Shown piece by piece: positions 48,491 to 59,522 of a stretch of 64,000 nucleotides of DNA; the stretch's first letter is position 1; each line of letters begins with the position of its first letter. The stretch is from Antitrichia curtipendula (taxonomy: Eukaryota; Streptophyta; Bryopsida; Hypnales; Leucodontaceae). Under the pieces are notes generated by a model. It was not told the origin of the DNA and ran no database searches. It saw nothing but the letters and a program-made list of their open reading frames with translations. Position numbers and translations under genes: made by a program. The DNA is taken from positions 34,782,001-34,846,000 of the forward strand of contig OX579637.1 of the NCBI GenBank assembly GCA_951230915.1. Reading direction: 5' to 3'.

Positions 48491-48928
48491 AATATAATAC
48501 TTCGAATTTTGATGAAATATTTTTTTCATTGTGACCCATTTTTATTCTATTTTCTAATAGTACCATTGTCCTTATATGTGCAAAGTCATATTTAGAGGGT
48601 AAAATGAATAAACATGAATTCTCATGTACAAATAAACTATATTCTCTAAAGACTTCATATGCTGTTTTTTTCAAATCTATGAAATCATATGATTATTTTG
48701 TAGTTATTTGAAATTTACTTCAACAATAGAGCCTATTGATGCTCACTAAAAACTCCAAATACATTATGAGATATGTCTTACTGTAGAAGATGTAGTGTTA
48801 AAATCAATAGGAGTCTTTATTTAATACATTGATTTTCTAGTTATACTATTTAATCCATTGATTTTTGAGTTATACTTGAAGGGATAGGAAATAGCCTTTG
48901 TTTTACTAAAATTGTGAAGATGCATTAA

Positions 48929-49811
48929 CCCTTTAGTGACCGGTTGACTACTTTGTGGTCGATTTTGGGACTCTTGGTCTGATGCTATTCGAAATACATT
49001 TGATCACAAAAAACTCAAAGAGTAACGCAATTAGAGTGTCTTCATGCGCTTCAAACAAAACCAATTTTAAGGGAGTTGGTTTAGGGTTGATGAATTAGCT
49101 ATGAGGTTGCAAACTCAAATGGGCTGGATCTTCAAATGGAAAGTATTCAACAAAAATACAAAAAAATGTCAACCAAATTGTGAGATTTTTTTGTAACTTG
49201 ATGTCTTGACAAGGCATAAGTGTTTCTTTGTAATCTCATGAATGCCCAAAGTAAATTTATGCATTGATATTTAGGTAGCGCAAATTCTAAAGGGTCATTT
49301 GAATCATTGATTTTTGAGAATTAAGGAAAGCAACTCAAACTTCAACAAGGCTCTAGAAGCAAACATGATGTAGAGGTACATTTCACTTTCTTCAATGTAC
49401 CAAATCTGCACATTTTAGAAGGGTGTTTGCATTGATGACCACAGATGACCATTTTTTGTGAACTTCAAAAATTTGTAACTAATTTCACAAAGCTTGAAAA
49501 AATATGAAACGACTTGGGTTAGATGCCTATTCTACTTGTCTTTTGTGGAAAATTTACTAAGAAATATTAAAAGATGTTTCACCTTTCCAAAATTCAATTT
49601 TAGCCCTTAAAAGGTTCATTTATGGACCTTCTACCTTATTTTTAGAGATTTGTACCGTTGGATGATTTTGATTTATTTTTAGGTTGAAGAATCTCCCTTA
49701 TGGAAACACCTTATACGGTTTGATCTAAGACTACATCTTTAGAGTGGCCACAAAGTTTACTTTCTTGAAAATCTACACCCGCCCTCCAAATCAACGACGG
49801 TCATTGAAGGG
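48929..49811. mobile_element. TTAA-flanked non-autonomous DNA transposon, type 1 (883 bp)
   Basis: TTAA on both sides (48,925-48,928; 49,812-49,815). Imperfect terminal inverted repeats: CCCTTTAGTGACCGG on the left, CCCTTCAATGACCG on the right (reverse complement), both followed after a few bases by GTTGA. TTAA target use and CCCT ends fit piggyBac-like elements, while Kolobok also uses TTAA. No transposase frame inside. Confidence 0.65.
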
Positions 49812-50505
49812 TTAAAAAAAAAACTGAATTATATGAATGATTTAATAACAATTCTCAGACAATAGAAGTAAACTATGATTTGAGCATCCTACGCAAATGG
49901 TTAGATCAAGTAGACCCTTAACCAATATTTTTCAATCAATTTTTAACAAAAAATTTATAATAATATATTATAGTTTGAATATTTGTGATTTCTATACAAA
50001 ATTTTAGGTTGAATACAAAAATCCTACGTTTTTATCATAGGGTTTAAGATCAATTGAAGAATATTTTTTTATTGAATTCATTTTTGAAGGATAACACAAC
50101 AATTTCACTATATAAAATACATTGTGAAGAATGAGGTGTATGGATGTCTGGACTTTAGGGAAGTCCACAGACGACTCTACACAAAAGAAAATGATTATGG
50201 TTTAGGTGTACAGATGCAATTCATTTTTGGTGGGAACAAATCTTTTTAACGGGCTTCAATAGGGGATCTCAATATCCGCTAAGGGTATAAAGTTTCAACT
50301 AATTACACATAATCATTAGAAAATGTTGTCTTTTTTATTATTTTGCCTACATCATAAAGAGTAATTTCCAAGCCATTAAATAGTATTTATTTCTTCAAAA
50401 GGAGGTACACAAATGCAAATGAAAACTCTAATCCTTGTTACCTAAACAATCCTCATAATTCTTAGTTACTTAATTTTAAAACATGAATGTAGTGTTCCAT
50501 GTTAA

Positions 50506-51085
50506 CCCCTAAAGCCCCCCTTGTCACCTCGGGGGACAATTTGGGTCCGGATAGGTTCCTACTATCTCAATTTGAAGTGAGATTTTTTGAGTATTTTTGA
50601 GGTTGTGTAGCTTTGCAAGAGCTTTGTGGATATATAATTTTTGTTTCAATCAGATGCCGGATGAAAAAGTTATGGTACAATGGGCAAGAAATGGAGATTG
50701 GTGGGCAGTCTAAAAAAAATTACAAGAAGTCAAAATATATTTTTTTGGATTTTTTTCCTAAAATATCATGTTTTTACCTATACGTGAAGATTTGGTTCAT
50801 TCTATTTGGACTAGGGATGAGAACGCTATTGACAATCTCAGTTTTTTGGGCAATTTAAGCATCTTCTTAAAAAAAAAGTTTTTGTTCAACTTTGAATGCT
50901 AATATCTTTCAATCCGTACGGTCAAATTTGATGAAATTTTTACTACATTATCTCAGACAAGGTAAGTACAAGATCTTATGGTTAAATTACAAAAAAGCAA
51001 AAATAATTAATTTCTTTTAGTGAATACAACAGAAGTGGTAGTTTTGAATGGTTTTTGGCAGAAAACACCCTTGGGGCTTTAGGGG
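50506..51085. mobile_element. TTAA-flanked non-autonomous DNA transposon, type 2 (580 bp)
   Basis: Perfect 13-bp terminal inverted repeat CCCCTAAAGCCCC, flanked on each side by TTAA (50,502-50,505; 51,086-51,089), with one further matching base outside. The 81-codon frame at 50,613 is not recognisable. Same TTAA and CCC-end signature as the element at 48,929 but different sequence, so a separate family. Confidence 0.75.
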
Positions 51086-51099
51086 TTAACAAAATAGAC

Positions 51100-51980
51100 T
51101 AAATGAGCCAAGATAATTGAGACATATCCTATGTATGCAAAACACAACAATTTGCATATGAGTAAGGGTCAAAGTAAACAATGCAGAGATGCGTAAATAT
51201 GAACTTTGAACTGTAATAGGGGGTTGTAGATTGGTATATGTTATGTGAAACCCACATGTATTGAGTTGTTACAATTATTTATACCAAATGAACGAATAAC
51301 ATTTAGGCCTTCATAAATACTGACCAATGATATTAGAAACCACATCCCAACAATAAAATATTTGTTTCCATTCAAAAACTATAGATATCTTTGTATTAAT
51401 AATGAAAGATTTAGTCTGATTCAATTTTCGGTTTTTTTTCTTCTGGCATTCATAAATCGGATTTTTAGGAATGAAGCCTCTTACAATCTAGAAGACTGGA
51501 TTTTGGTGTCCTCCAAGAACTCAACCATGGTAGATAGATGGTTTAGTGTGGCGATTTTCAAGTATCATAATATTGGTACTGGAAACTACGTTACAATAGT
51601 CGAGTACTGCAAGATGGATTTTAGTTCCATTTGCAAGGCAGGTATCATCCACGGTATTGCAAAGGGTGTAAACCACAACAAAGAAGGTATCAACCACGAC
51701 ATTGGAAGATGGGTATTGGCTATAGTATTTCGAGGCAATCATCACAAATGCCACTATGCCAGGGCATTGCCTGGCGGATATTAATCATAGGAAGAGAACG
51801 GTAAAAATATGAATTTAGGGTAGAGCAAGGTGCGTTTCCTGTATTCATTATGTTCTTCATTTCTTGATTGGCAGAAACAAATCGAGCCGTTTTTAATTTA
51901 CCAGAAGCAGAAGCAGAATCAGTGGCGGGCTATAATGTAGAGTATTCTTTGATGGATTTTGCTATGTTTTTTTAAGGATA
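51100..51980. other. Unassigned DNA, one anonymous frame
   Basis: An open frame at 51,362-51,784 (140 residues) shows no recognised domain. Its second half is made of GT- and AT-rich repeats similar to the minisatellite that follows. I do not support it as a gene. Confidence 0.35.
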
Positions 51981-51984
51981 TTGG

Positions 51985-52245
51985 CAAAGTAGGGCCACGA
52001 TATTGAAAGGCGAGTATTGGCAAGGTAGGAATGGCGTATTGCAAGGCGGGTATTAGCAAAATAGGGTTTAGAGTATTGCAAGGTGGGTATTTATAAGGTA
52101 GGTTTACGGTATTGCCAAGCGGGTATATGGGTAGGATCAGGGTATTGCCAAGAGGGAATACCGGTAGGGTTAAGGGTATTGTGAAGGTACGGTCAGGGTA
52201 TTCTCAAGCGGGTATTGACAAGGAAGGTCAGGGTATTAGGGTATC
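51985..52245 (+). repeat. Minisatellite with GGGTATTG-type units
   Basis: Irregular tandem repeats of roughly 30-40 bp built on AGGGTATTG(C/T)CAAG(C/G)GGGTAT-like words, from 51,985 to about 52,245. They lie just before the repeat-rich leader region of locus C. Confidence 0.6.
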
Positions 52246-52390
52246 GGAAAAACACGAGGTGCCGTTCCACACTAGGGTTTGGCTCCCACTTTTCTGAGTT
52301 GTGTTTCTTCGAATTTGAGGTCGTTCGCTGTTGGAGTTGTGAGTGATCCCGGAGCATGTGCGTGGAGCGATTCCGCAAGTGTTGCAGCGA

Positions 52391-52597
52391 TTCCGCAAGT
52401 GGCTGGAGCGTGGAGCGTGTTCGTTTCTCCATTTGCACAGCGTGCTTCAGTTTCAGCGATTCTGCAAGTGGGTGGAGCGTGGAGCGTGTTCGTTTCTCCA
52501 TTTGCACAGCATGCTTCGGTTGTAGCGATTCCGCAAGTGGGTGGAGCGGGGAGCGTCTTCGTTCTTCCAATTGCACAGCGTGATTCGGGTAAGCTTT
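52391..52597 (+). repeat. Three tandem 69-bp repeats
   Basis: Units start at 52,391, 52,460 and 52,529, each with GTGGAGCG and TTTGCACAGC words, and about 90% identical. A partial 24-bp unit precedes them. The period is a multiple of three, so several frames stay open. The long minus-strand frame 52,193-52,834 is a by-product. Confidence 0.85.
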
Positions 52598-52599
52598 GA

Positions 52600-53300
52600 A
52601 ATTTTGCTTTGGGATAAGCAATCGGAGTTCAAAATTGCTGCGAGCTAAGCATTTGACTTTTTCTTTGAAATGTGGATTCTCAGGTGTGGTCCTGTCCTTC
52701 TTCTCGGTTCTGCTATCCTTCTCCTCGTTTCTTCTCATTTCTTTGAAATGTGGATTCTCCGTGTGGTCGTTTCTTTCTTCTCGTTTTTTCTCGTTTCTCC
52801 TCGTTTCTCTTGTTCTTCTTCTCGTCCCCGCCATAGGTTTGAGCAGGGTCCTCGTCGACCTCCTGCGTTATCTTCTTTTTTGCGCGTCCTCGTCGACCTC
52901 CTGTGGTGGGTTTAGGATAATTCGGATCTTACATTATTTTTTGCTTTTATTCTCGTGCACGTCTGAAGTTCGTCTCCTGCGTTCATTAGGGTTCAACATC
53001 AGCAACTGATTCTGGAGCTTGCTCGGAGCAATTTTGGGAAGTGCGTGGAGCGTGGAGCGTACAAAACTTGCACTACGACGACAGCGTGCTTCGAGAGTGC
53101 TTCGTGGTAAGCATTCAAATTTATGCTTTGAAATTTGGACTCTCAGATGTGTTTGGGTGTGGTCCTGTATTTTTTTTGGTTATTGTCAAAGAGGAGCTCC
53201 AGCAGATGTACGTTTTCTGGAAGGTGGTAGGGTGCGGAGTTTTCTGAGTCATCGGAGCTCTGCCAAATGTTCAAATCTGCTTTGCACATTTCCAATTCCT
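52600..53300 (+). other. GC-rich leader-like segment of locus C
   Basis: A pyrimidine-rich region (TTCTCGTTTCTCC words around 52,720-52,830) followed by GC-richer sequence without a recognised coding domain. Probably promoter and 5' leader DNA of the ParB-like gene at 55,085. Inferred from position and from the similar placement of leader-like DNA in locus B. Confidence 0.3.
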
Positions 53301-53510
53301 GTACGTGAATCTGCTCCTCGGCAATGAAAATTTCATGCACCTCGGCAATGAAAATTTCATGCATTTTGCATTGCCAGTACAAGCAGATTCACGTACATGC
53401 ACCTCGGCAATGAAAATTTCATGCACTTTCATTCAGACATGCACCTCGGCAATGAAAATTTCATGCACTTTCATTCAGACATGCACCTCGGCAATGAAAG
53501 TGCATGAAAT
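53300..53510. repeat. Five repeats of a TGAAAATTTCA palindrome with a 16-bp inverted repeat
   Basis: The unit CTCGGCAATGAAAATTTCAT begins at 53,317, 53,341, 53,403, 53,444 and 53,487 (last one altered). It contains the palindrome TGAAAATTTCA. A perfect inverted pair TGTACGTGAATCTGCT (53,300-53,315) and AGCAGATTCACGTACA (53,382-53,397) encloses the first two units. A fifth palindrome type in the window, limited to this spot. Confidence 0.8.
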
Positions 53511-53519
53511 TTGTTAATT

Positions 53520-54215
53520 AGTGCACGTTTTTTCTTTTTGACATTTGAATTCTTCATCACATTGCTTATCTTAGGCTGTAGACAAATTCTCAGAAGTATT
53601 CCTGCTTTACAAATCAGCAAATACTGCAAAGCATTTCGTTAAGTACCAGCCAAACTGTATGAACTCACGTTGTTGAAAATCACTGTTCAACAGAAGTTGC
53701 TGTTCACGGTGATCTCGTCAGGGCTTTCAAAACTGTCAAATTTGATGTCTTAGTGTTCAATTGTTGGATTTGCAAACAGGTCATCGAAAGGTAAAAACAA
53801 ATTCGGCAATTAGGCAATTTATGAGGGCTAGCGACGGCGAAAACAACGCTTCAATCTCAGGTAACTTCTATCGACCTGTACTTATGCATTATATTATTCA
53901 TGCTTTTTCTAAAGGCAAATTCGAAATCGCTCTCATTCGAAACCAGTAGCTTCTTCAGATGATAGTTCCACTATCGGTAGAAAGCATTAGAAAATACTGT
54001 AGCAATTATAAATCTGACTAAACCGAAAGTGTGTGTTGCCCGACGTTGCCCGAACATTTTTGCCTGAACCCTCAATTCCCTTGCAATGCACATTGATTTG
54101 GTAACCAATGTTGCTGGAAGGAGTCCCTGGATTTTAAAAATGAATTTCGGACCCTGAACAGCCTAAACCTAACCTTCGTACAATCTACGAACGCATGCCC
54201 GCGAGCACCGCTCAC
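53520..54215. other. Unassigned DNA between repeats and the hairpin cluster
   Basis: One short frame (53,761-53,949) without a recognised domain. Nothing else supported. Confidence 0.35.
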
Positions 54216-54221
54216 AGGGAG

Positions 54222-55021
54222 ACAGTTTAGCGCGACTTGCGCTAAACTGTAGCCGATGGACAACCGAAAATCCATGTCGAAAGCCCAGACAGCAACGCCA
54301 GGGAGACAGTTTAACGCAACTCGCGCTAAACTACAGTCCATGAATCCCGCATTAAATACTACGAAAACACCACTGTGGAAGTTGGGAATCAACGGAACGG
54401 GAGACAGTTTAGCGCGACTCGCGCTAAACTGTAGTCAACGAACCCAGAACACAATGAGCAGAGCCAGGTCATCAGGATCCGCTGGCCCAGACAGAGTTTA
54501 GCGCACGCCGCGCTAAAGTGCACCAGACGAATTCAATATTGAAATGGAACTTACAGAGCACACGAGCCACACATGCCTCTTGGTAGTATCCACTTTAGCG
54601 CGGTTCGCGCTAAAACGCACCATGCAGATACAATGAAACCTCCGTACACGAGCACCACCATGAAATCCTGGCAAAATCTGCTAAGAGGAAGACGCTTTAG
54701 CGCAAGCCGCGCTAAAGTGCAGAAGGCATACACAGTAAAGCATCAGTGTCCAAGGACCAGTACCAAGAGTCCACTAAAATTGCTAGGCGGGAGACGCTTT
54801 AGCGCGAGTCGCGCTAAAGTGAAGAAGGCAAACACAATAAGTGAAGCTGACTAAGATCCACCACTGTGTAGGAAGTGACAGCTAGGACAAATGTCCTAAC
54901 GCTTAAAAAAATAGGATCATTAGCATGAGTTGCCCGTTTGAAACAAAGACCACATCGTCATCCGAGTAGTATGTTACAATCTACGTGAAACTGCAGTTTA
55001 GCGCACGCCGCGCTAAAATGC
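54222..55021. repeat. Family C hairpins upstream of the ParB-like gene, locus C
   Basis: Eight palindromes with core TTTAGCGCG-n-CGCGCTAAA at about 54,222, 54,306, 54,404, 54,494, 54,590, 54,692, 54,793 and 54,990, mostly 84-102 bp apart. Several have outer arms CAG...CTG instead of the CAC...GTG of the 44-kb array. They lie between the leader-like segment and the acceptor at 55,080. Further single copies are at 56,538-56,566, 58,047-58,075, 58,148-58,175 and 59,303-59,331 (degenerate). Confidence 0.9.
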
Positions 55022-55084
55022 AACTGGCGAAAGACAGTGAACGCTGTCGACTAACCTCATTTTCTACCTTATTTTGTTAGGAGG

Positions 55085-57951
55085 ATGGATAATCAAATCG
55101 AGGCATTGGAAATGTACTTCAAGTGATGTGAAGTGCAGCTCCACGATGACGACAAAGGTGCAGACGACCATCTCATTGAAGGAGAATATTGGGAATTCAA
55201 GGAGCCGGAGAGAGTTGAGGCCTGGAGCCTATTCATGATCCCGTTCATAAACCAATTCTGCATCTTGTATAAATTTAAGAACGCTCAGTGCTTCTTGCAA
55301 CTCTCATGTCACGAGAAGATCAAGGATGTAGAGGCAGACACGCACCCAATGATCAAAGTCAAATGCATGACAACGATTCCCGGTGAGAGTAGGCAGAATA
55401 ACTACCACTTCGCAATCTGTATCAACTCCGTTCTTGTGCCCTTCCAGTTGAATTCTTTCCTATCGAGTCTTGAACCTACTCCATACCGCGGTGAGATCAA
55501 GGAGCTGGAGAAGAAACTGGACAACAACAAGTGGCAGAATGCAAATGGGACCCCCCTGACATGGAAGAAATTATGCAGCAAAATCCGTATGCTATTCAAC
55601 GACTTACACACGCTGAAGGGGAAGCTTGAGATGCAGAAAGAGAATAACAGAGCTCGATCAGTATCAAAGGAGATTTTGAACCAAGGCCTCAATATGACCT
55701 CCAAGCTCAAAGTCAAGCAGGAGTCGGGTGCAAGCCGGGGTCACAGAAGCACGCAGACACCAACTACGAAGACCAACATGCGGAAGGGGAAGAAAGCTGT
55801 AGCACCGTCTAAGAAGACATCGTATGCAAAGGAGTCTGAGACTTCAAAGGTCGCAGAAGGGAGTTACACGGACGAGATGGAAAATGTGCCACACTCGCGG
55901 GCGATAGAGAAGAAACCTGACTATGAGCATATAAGCCAGGTGTACAAGAAGTTCTGGACCACTTGTGAAGACGCATACGTCTTTGGTGTTGGTGAGAAGA
56001 AAGAGATTGACATCTCTCAGCTCATAGAGGCGCTGCCAACATATAACATCCGGTCCAAGCAAAACAGCATTGCTTAAGACATGGTGAATGTGCTCCTAAA
56101 TATTCCAGACAAGAGCACCAAACAAACGCTCTGCATCATGCCCGTCGACTTGAAGAAGAAGCCCACAAGGTGGGAGGAAATCGAGGCCGGGGAATTCTAC
56201 ATCATCAACGGGCAGCACAGTGTTGAAGCTAGCAAGTACATGTTCGATGACGAAAACAACATGGACAAGGATGAGAGGGAGCACTTTTGGAAATGGAATT
56301 GCTTCATCGTGTGGTCAGAAGATGCTGAGAAGCTGCGGAGCATTTCCGCATATTACAATCGAACAAACCATTTTGTGGCTGTTCAACCATCTTGGGCGAC
56401 CAATATTCTGGGAGCTCAAAATGTCTGGGAGGATATGGGCAGGCCCGAAAACCCGACGCCAACAAAGTCAGTTGGTACTCTTGCGTCCACGAGAAGGACA
56501 GTAGAGAACAGGCAAAAAAAGGAGAGCTTCCAGGTAAGCACTTTCGCGCAAGGCGCGCTAAACTGCATCCTTGATACTCGGATCAGTTCATTCCTCGGTC
56601 AATTTCTTGATTCATGTATTGCGATTGAATTACATGAACCTTTACTGCCGATTCTAACGCCATTTACCAAAATATGTGATAGATGTTCGAGAGGGCAATG
56701 TATATGAGATTCTCCATGATTGATGTTGTCAAGAATCTGAAGATCTCCAAAACAAAATACAAAGAAGAGAAGCTGAAGCTAACGAACGAATTACGGCTCA
56801 TCACGGCACCCGATGATGTGTACAAGTTGTGGAGTGAGGTGATCACTGCCGCCGCGCACGGGGAGCTCTTCAATCCTAACTCGGATATGATGTTCAACAC
56901 AAAGGAGGATTGGAATCCCGAAAGTTGCATGTTGAATCGTGAATTCTTCAAGCACTTGGGTAATTTGAGCTACGATGAAATAGCAAAACTTGCGAAACAT
57001 CTGCGCAACCAATCAGGTGGGAAACGCACGCATTCATACCCGAAGGTCACAGTAAAGAGTATCACGTCAATCCTCGATGATTGTTTCAGCACAAAGGAGT
57101 GGGTCAAGCGTCGTAAGCGGAAAAATCTTGTGATCAAGGAGCTCCATGGCATCAAGCCACAACTTGGGCTCATGAACGCCCGGAACGAGATCAGCAGTGA
57201 GAACTGGAAGGCCTTTAAGAAGGAACGCCTTTTCTCGAGTGCCACCATGGACGTGCTACTCGATAGGCCCGGTGAAGCCTACTTTGGGAGAGCGAAGAAC
57301 AAATCGGCAAGGAACAAGGTGATCACCGAGCTGTCCCAAGACGCCTATGATTTCTTCAAGGTGTTCCTTGAACACAAGGAGAAGTTTGAGAAGCCGACGA
57401 CAAATGGCCACTATCGGCCCTATGAATGGGTCGGAAATTGTCATATGGAATGGCCAAAGAAAGTGTGGACTCCGAAGACCGCAAACCATCTTGTGCTCGG
57501 GGTGATTGACTTTAGGTCCTTGCCAGGGATTGAGAAGAAGGCCACCTCGACCGTGGAGAACCCGTACTTCATTGAAGTGCTCACGTCCATGGACGACACA
57601 AAGAAACCTGCACTTGGAGATGTTCCGTCGTGGCTCCTCATTTGTGGTGACGAGAAGGAACAAGCTCAAGCCTTGAAGTATGTTGAATCGAACAGGGTTC
57701 TCAAATCCTTCTTGATTTCCTATTCCATGTACTCTGCTGGAAAAAATGACCGGCTAGGTAATGTACCAGCGGCGAGGACGTCGAAGAAAGTGTTCCTCAT
57801 CTTCCTGCAGAATCCACAGAACAAGAACAAGGTGGAAATCCCTTTCGAGTTTGACTGTCCCAAAACAGCGCGATACATGAAAGCACGCGCATACAATGAG
57901 TTGGAGTATCGGATTCACAACACGGAATTGAGAATGGAATTCTACCTGTAG
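55085..57951 (+). pseudogene. ParB/DGQHR-like protein gene, locus C, two in-frame stops
   Basis: Exon 1 runs 55,085-56,533 and exon 2 runs 56,683-57,951; intron 56,534-56,682 is phase 0 (GTAAGC...GATAG). The start is chosen because the acceptor 'ttttgttag' ends 4 nt before this ATG. In-frame stops: TGA 55,124-55,126 and TAA 56,075-56,077; otherwise about 905 codons are open. Exon 1 encodes an N-terminal domain of unknown type and a coiled coil (about 55,490-55,660). A Lys-rich linker (about 55,690-55,850) follows, then the ParB-like motif YIINGQHSVEASK (56,192-56,230). The 422-residue exon 2 part is intact and rich in charged residues, with no named domain known to me. Homologous to locus B in motif order and intron position. 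A role in DNA recognition is inferred from the ParB-like motif and nearby palindromes. Confidence 0.65.
56534..56682 (+). repeat. Intron with one family C hairpin
   Basis: 149-bp intron at the same place and phase as the locus B intron. Starts GTAAGC; holds one imperfect family C palindrome (about 56,538-56,566). The contrast with family B in the homologous intron shows that palindrome type changed while gene structure was kept. Confidence 0.65.
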
Positions 57952-58222
57952 CTCGTGCATGCATTCTGCAAGTCCGGCATGTCTATCTTCTCCGGCTACA
58001 CGGGTGGCAAGCTGACTTGCGCGGCCGTGGTATGCGTCGTGACTGCACCTTAGCGCGCGTTGCGCTAAACTGAGTTGCATGTATGAAGTGTTTATAGTGT
58101 TTGCCTGTTGTCGCTGTTTCCGATCCTGAGCACTCAAATGAGATGTCGTTTTAGCACGGGCCGTGCTAAAATGTCTTGCATCTTCTGCCCATTGCGTTAA
58201 CAATAATATTTCGTCCTTGCAG

Positions 58223-59276
58223 ATGAGTAACGTGAACATCTTCGCCACTGGTCTGGGTTCTCAGTCGGGTTGGTGGGAAGATATATGTAAGAAAGCGATG
58301 ATGCTAGATATAGCCGACTTCCTTGAGAGTGGGTACCCGAGGTCGGCTGGTGAAGGTCCGAGTTCAACGCCCTCATCCTCGAAGAGGAAATTGAGGTCAA
58401 GCCAGACTTTCCAACTGAATGAGCGGCGAATGGAGGTTCCGCTCTTCGAAAACCAGACTCTGATTCTGAATCCGATGAGGACGAGGAAGATATCGAAGAC
58501 GACGGGCCCCAAGGACTTGATGAAATGGCAACACCGACGAGCCGCCCGTCTACAGATATACCAGGATCATCAGCGAGCTCGATGTTACCTCCTTTGCCTA
58601 TAACACCTAAGACTCCTATTGCATCTGGGCGCCCACAAAAGAAGAGGAAGAGGGAAACGATTACAAGTATTACAAAGCAGCTGGCGGATATTACAGCCCA
58701 GATTGCCAAATCGCTAGCAAATATGCAACAACAAGCTCAATTGAACCAGCGCCAAAACGAGCTTGCATTGGCGCAGATGAGGGAGGACAACGCAAAGGAG
58801 AGGGCTGAAAACCTTGAACTTCATAGAAATAATCAGGAGTGGATGCGAGCGGAGTCCCAAAACAATCGCGAGCTAGCTCAACAGAACAGGGAAATGCTTC
58901 AACTCCTGATCATGAAGATTGACCCAAAGCCATCCGCAACGCTGCCCCCTCCTCCACAAACTCCGATGCTGCAACTACAGGGCCAACCGTCCCGCTCAAA
59001 CATATTAACATAAGCAACGCATCGAGTCCGTCGCAGCCAAATACAGCAATCCCTGGTAGCGCACCCGAGTCGCCCGCACCTCTACCGTCCGAAGATTTTG
59101 TTGGTGATCCTTCTCCTCCGGAAGCTCAGCCAGAAGACCCAGTGAGGAGTCCACGTCCCGACGTGGAAGCTGCAGAGATGGAGATTGGGCAAAACCTGTC
59201 CAGAGAGGCTTCCGAGGTGGAGCCTGGAAGTGATGCCCTGCCCATCAAATATCAACCTGCAGGTTCTGCCCAATAA
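58223..59276 (+). pseudogene. Coiled-coil, Ser/Glu/Gln-rich protein gene of locus C, frameshifted
   Basis: ATG at 58,223 follows acceptor 'cgtccttgcag' directly. The N-terminal frame (WWEDICKKAMMLDIADFL) gives way near 58,340-58,380 to another frame with an acidic stretch (SDSESDEDEEDIEDD, ~58,466-58,510), crossing a TGA near 58,420. Next comes a basic patch (PQKKRKRE, ~58,632) and a Gln/Asn/Glu-rich coiled coil (~58,660-58,910). A second shift near 58,940-58,990 leads into a Pro/Glu-rich tail ending with TAA at 59,274-59,276. I do not recognise the protein. The layout (acidic, NLS-like, coiled coil) suits a nuclear oligomerising factor; inferred. It could also be an exon of the upstream gene, or contain small introns. 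Confidence 0.5.
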
Positions 59277-59518
59277 ACACTTAGTGAGCATTGCGTTATG
59301 TAGGTTTAGCTCGACTCGAACTAAACTGTTTGATAGAGTTTGAGCTCTAGCTTTGTCTGTAGATGCAGTGCTCGATTGTTATCCGGACGTTGTTTGTGTT
59401 GGCGTTAGTTATAGTTTCGACATTGGTGGATTGAGTTCAATATTGTAAAGGACGATTATCATTGAAAATGCAATATATTTCTTACAATGAGTCCTTCTCC
59501 AAAATCTTGAATTGCAGG
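59277..59518 (+). other. Noncoding gap with a degenerate family C hairpin
   Basis: Contains TTTAGCTCGACTCGAACTAAA (about 59,306-59,326 in part), a weakened family C palindrome. It ends at acceptor 'gaattgcag', just before the next ATG. Confidence 0.5.
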
Positions 59519-59522
59519 ACTT

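Noticed and set aside
52193..52834. 213-codon minus-strand frame with three internal repeats
   Set aside because: The repeats are the 69-bp tandem units, whose length is a multiple of three and keeps frames open. No recognisable protein.
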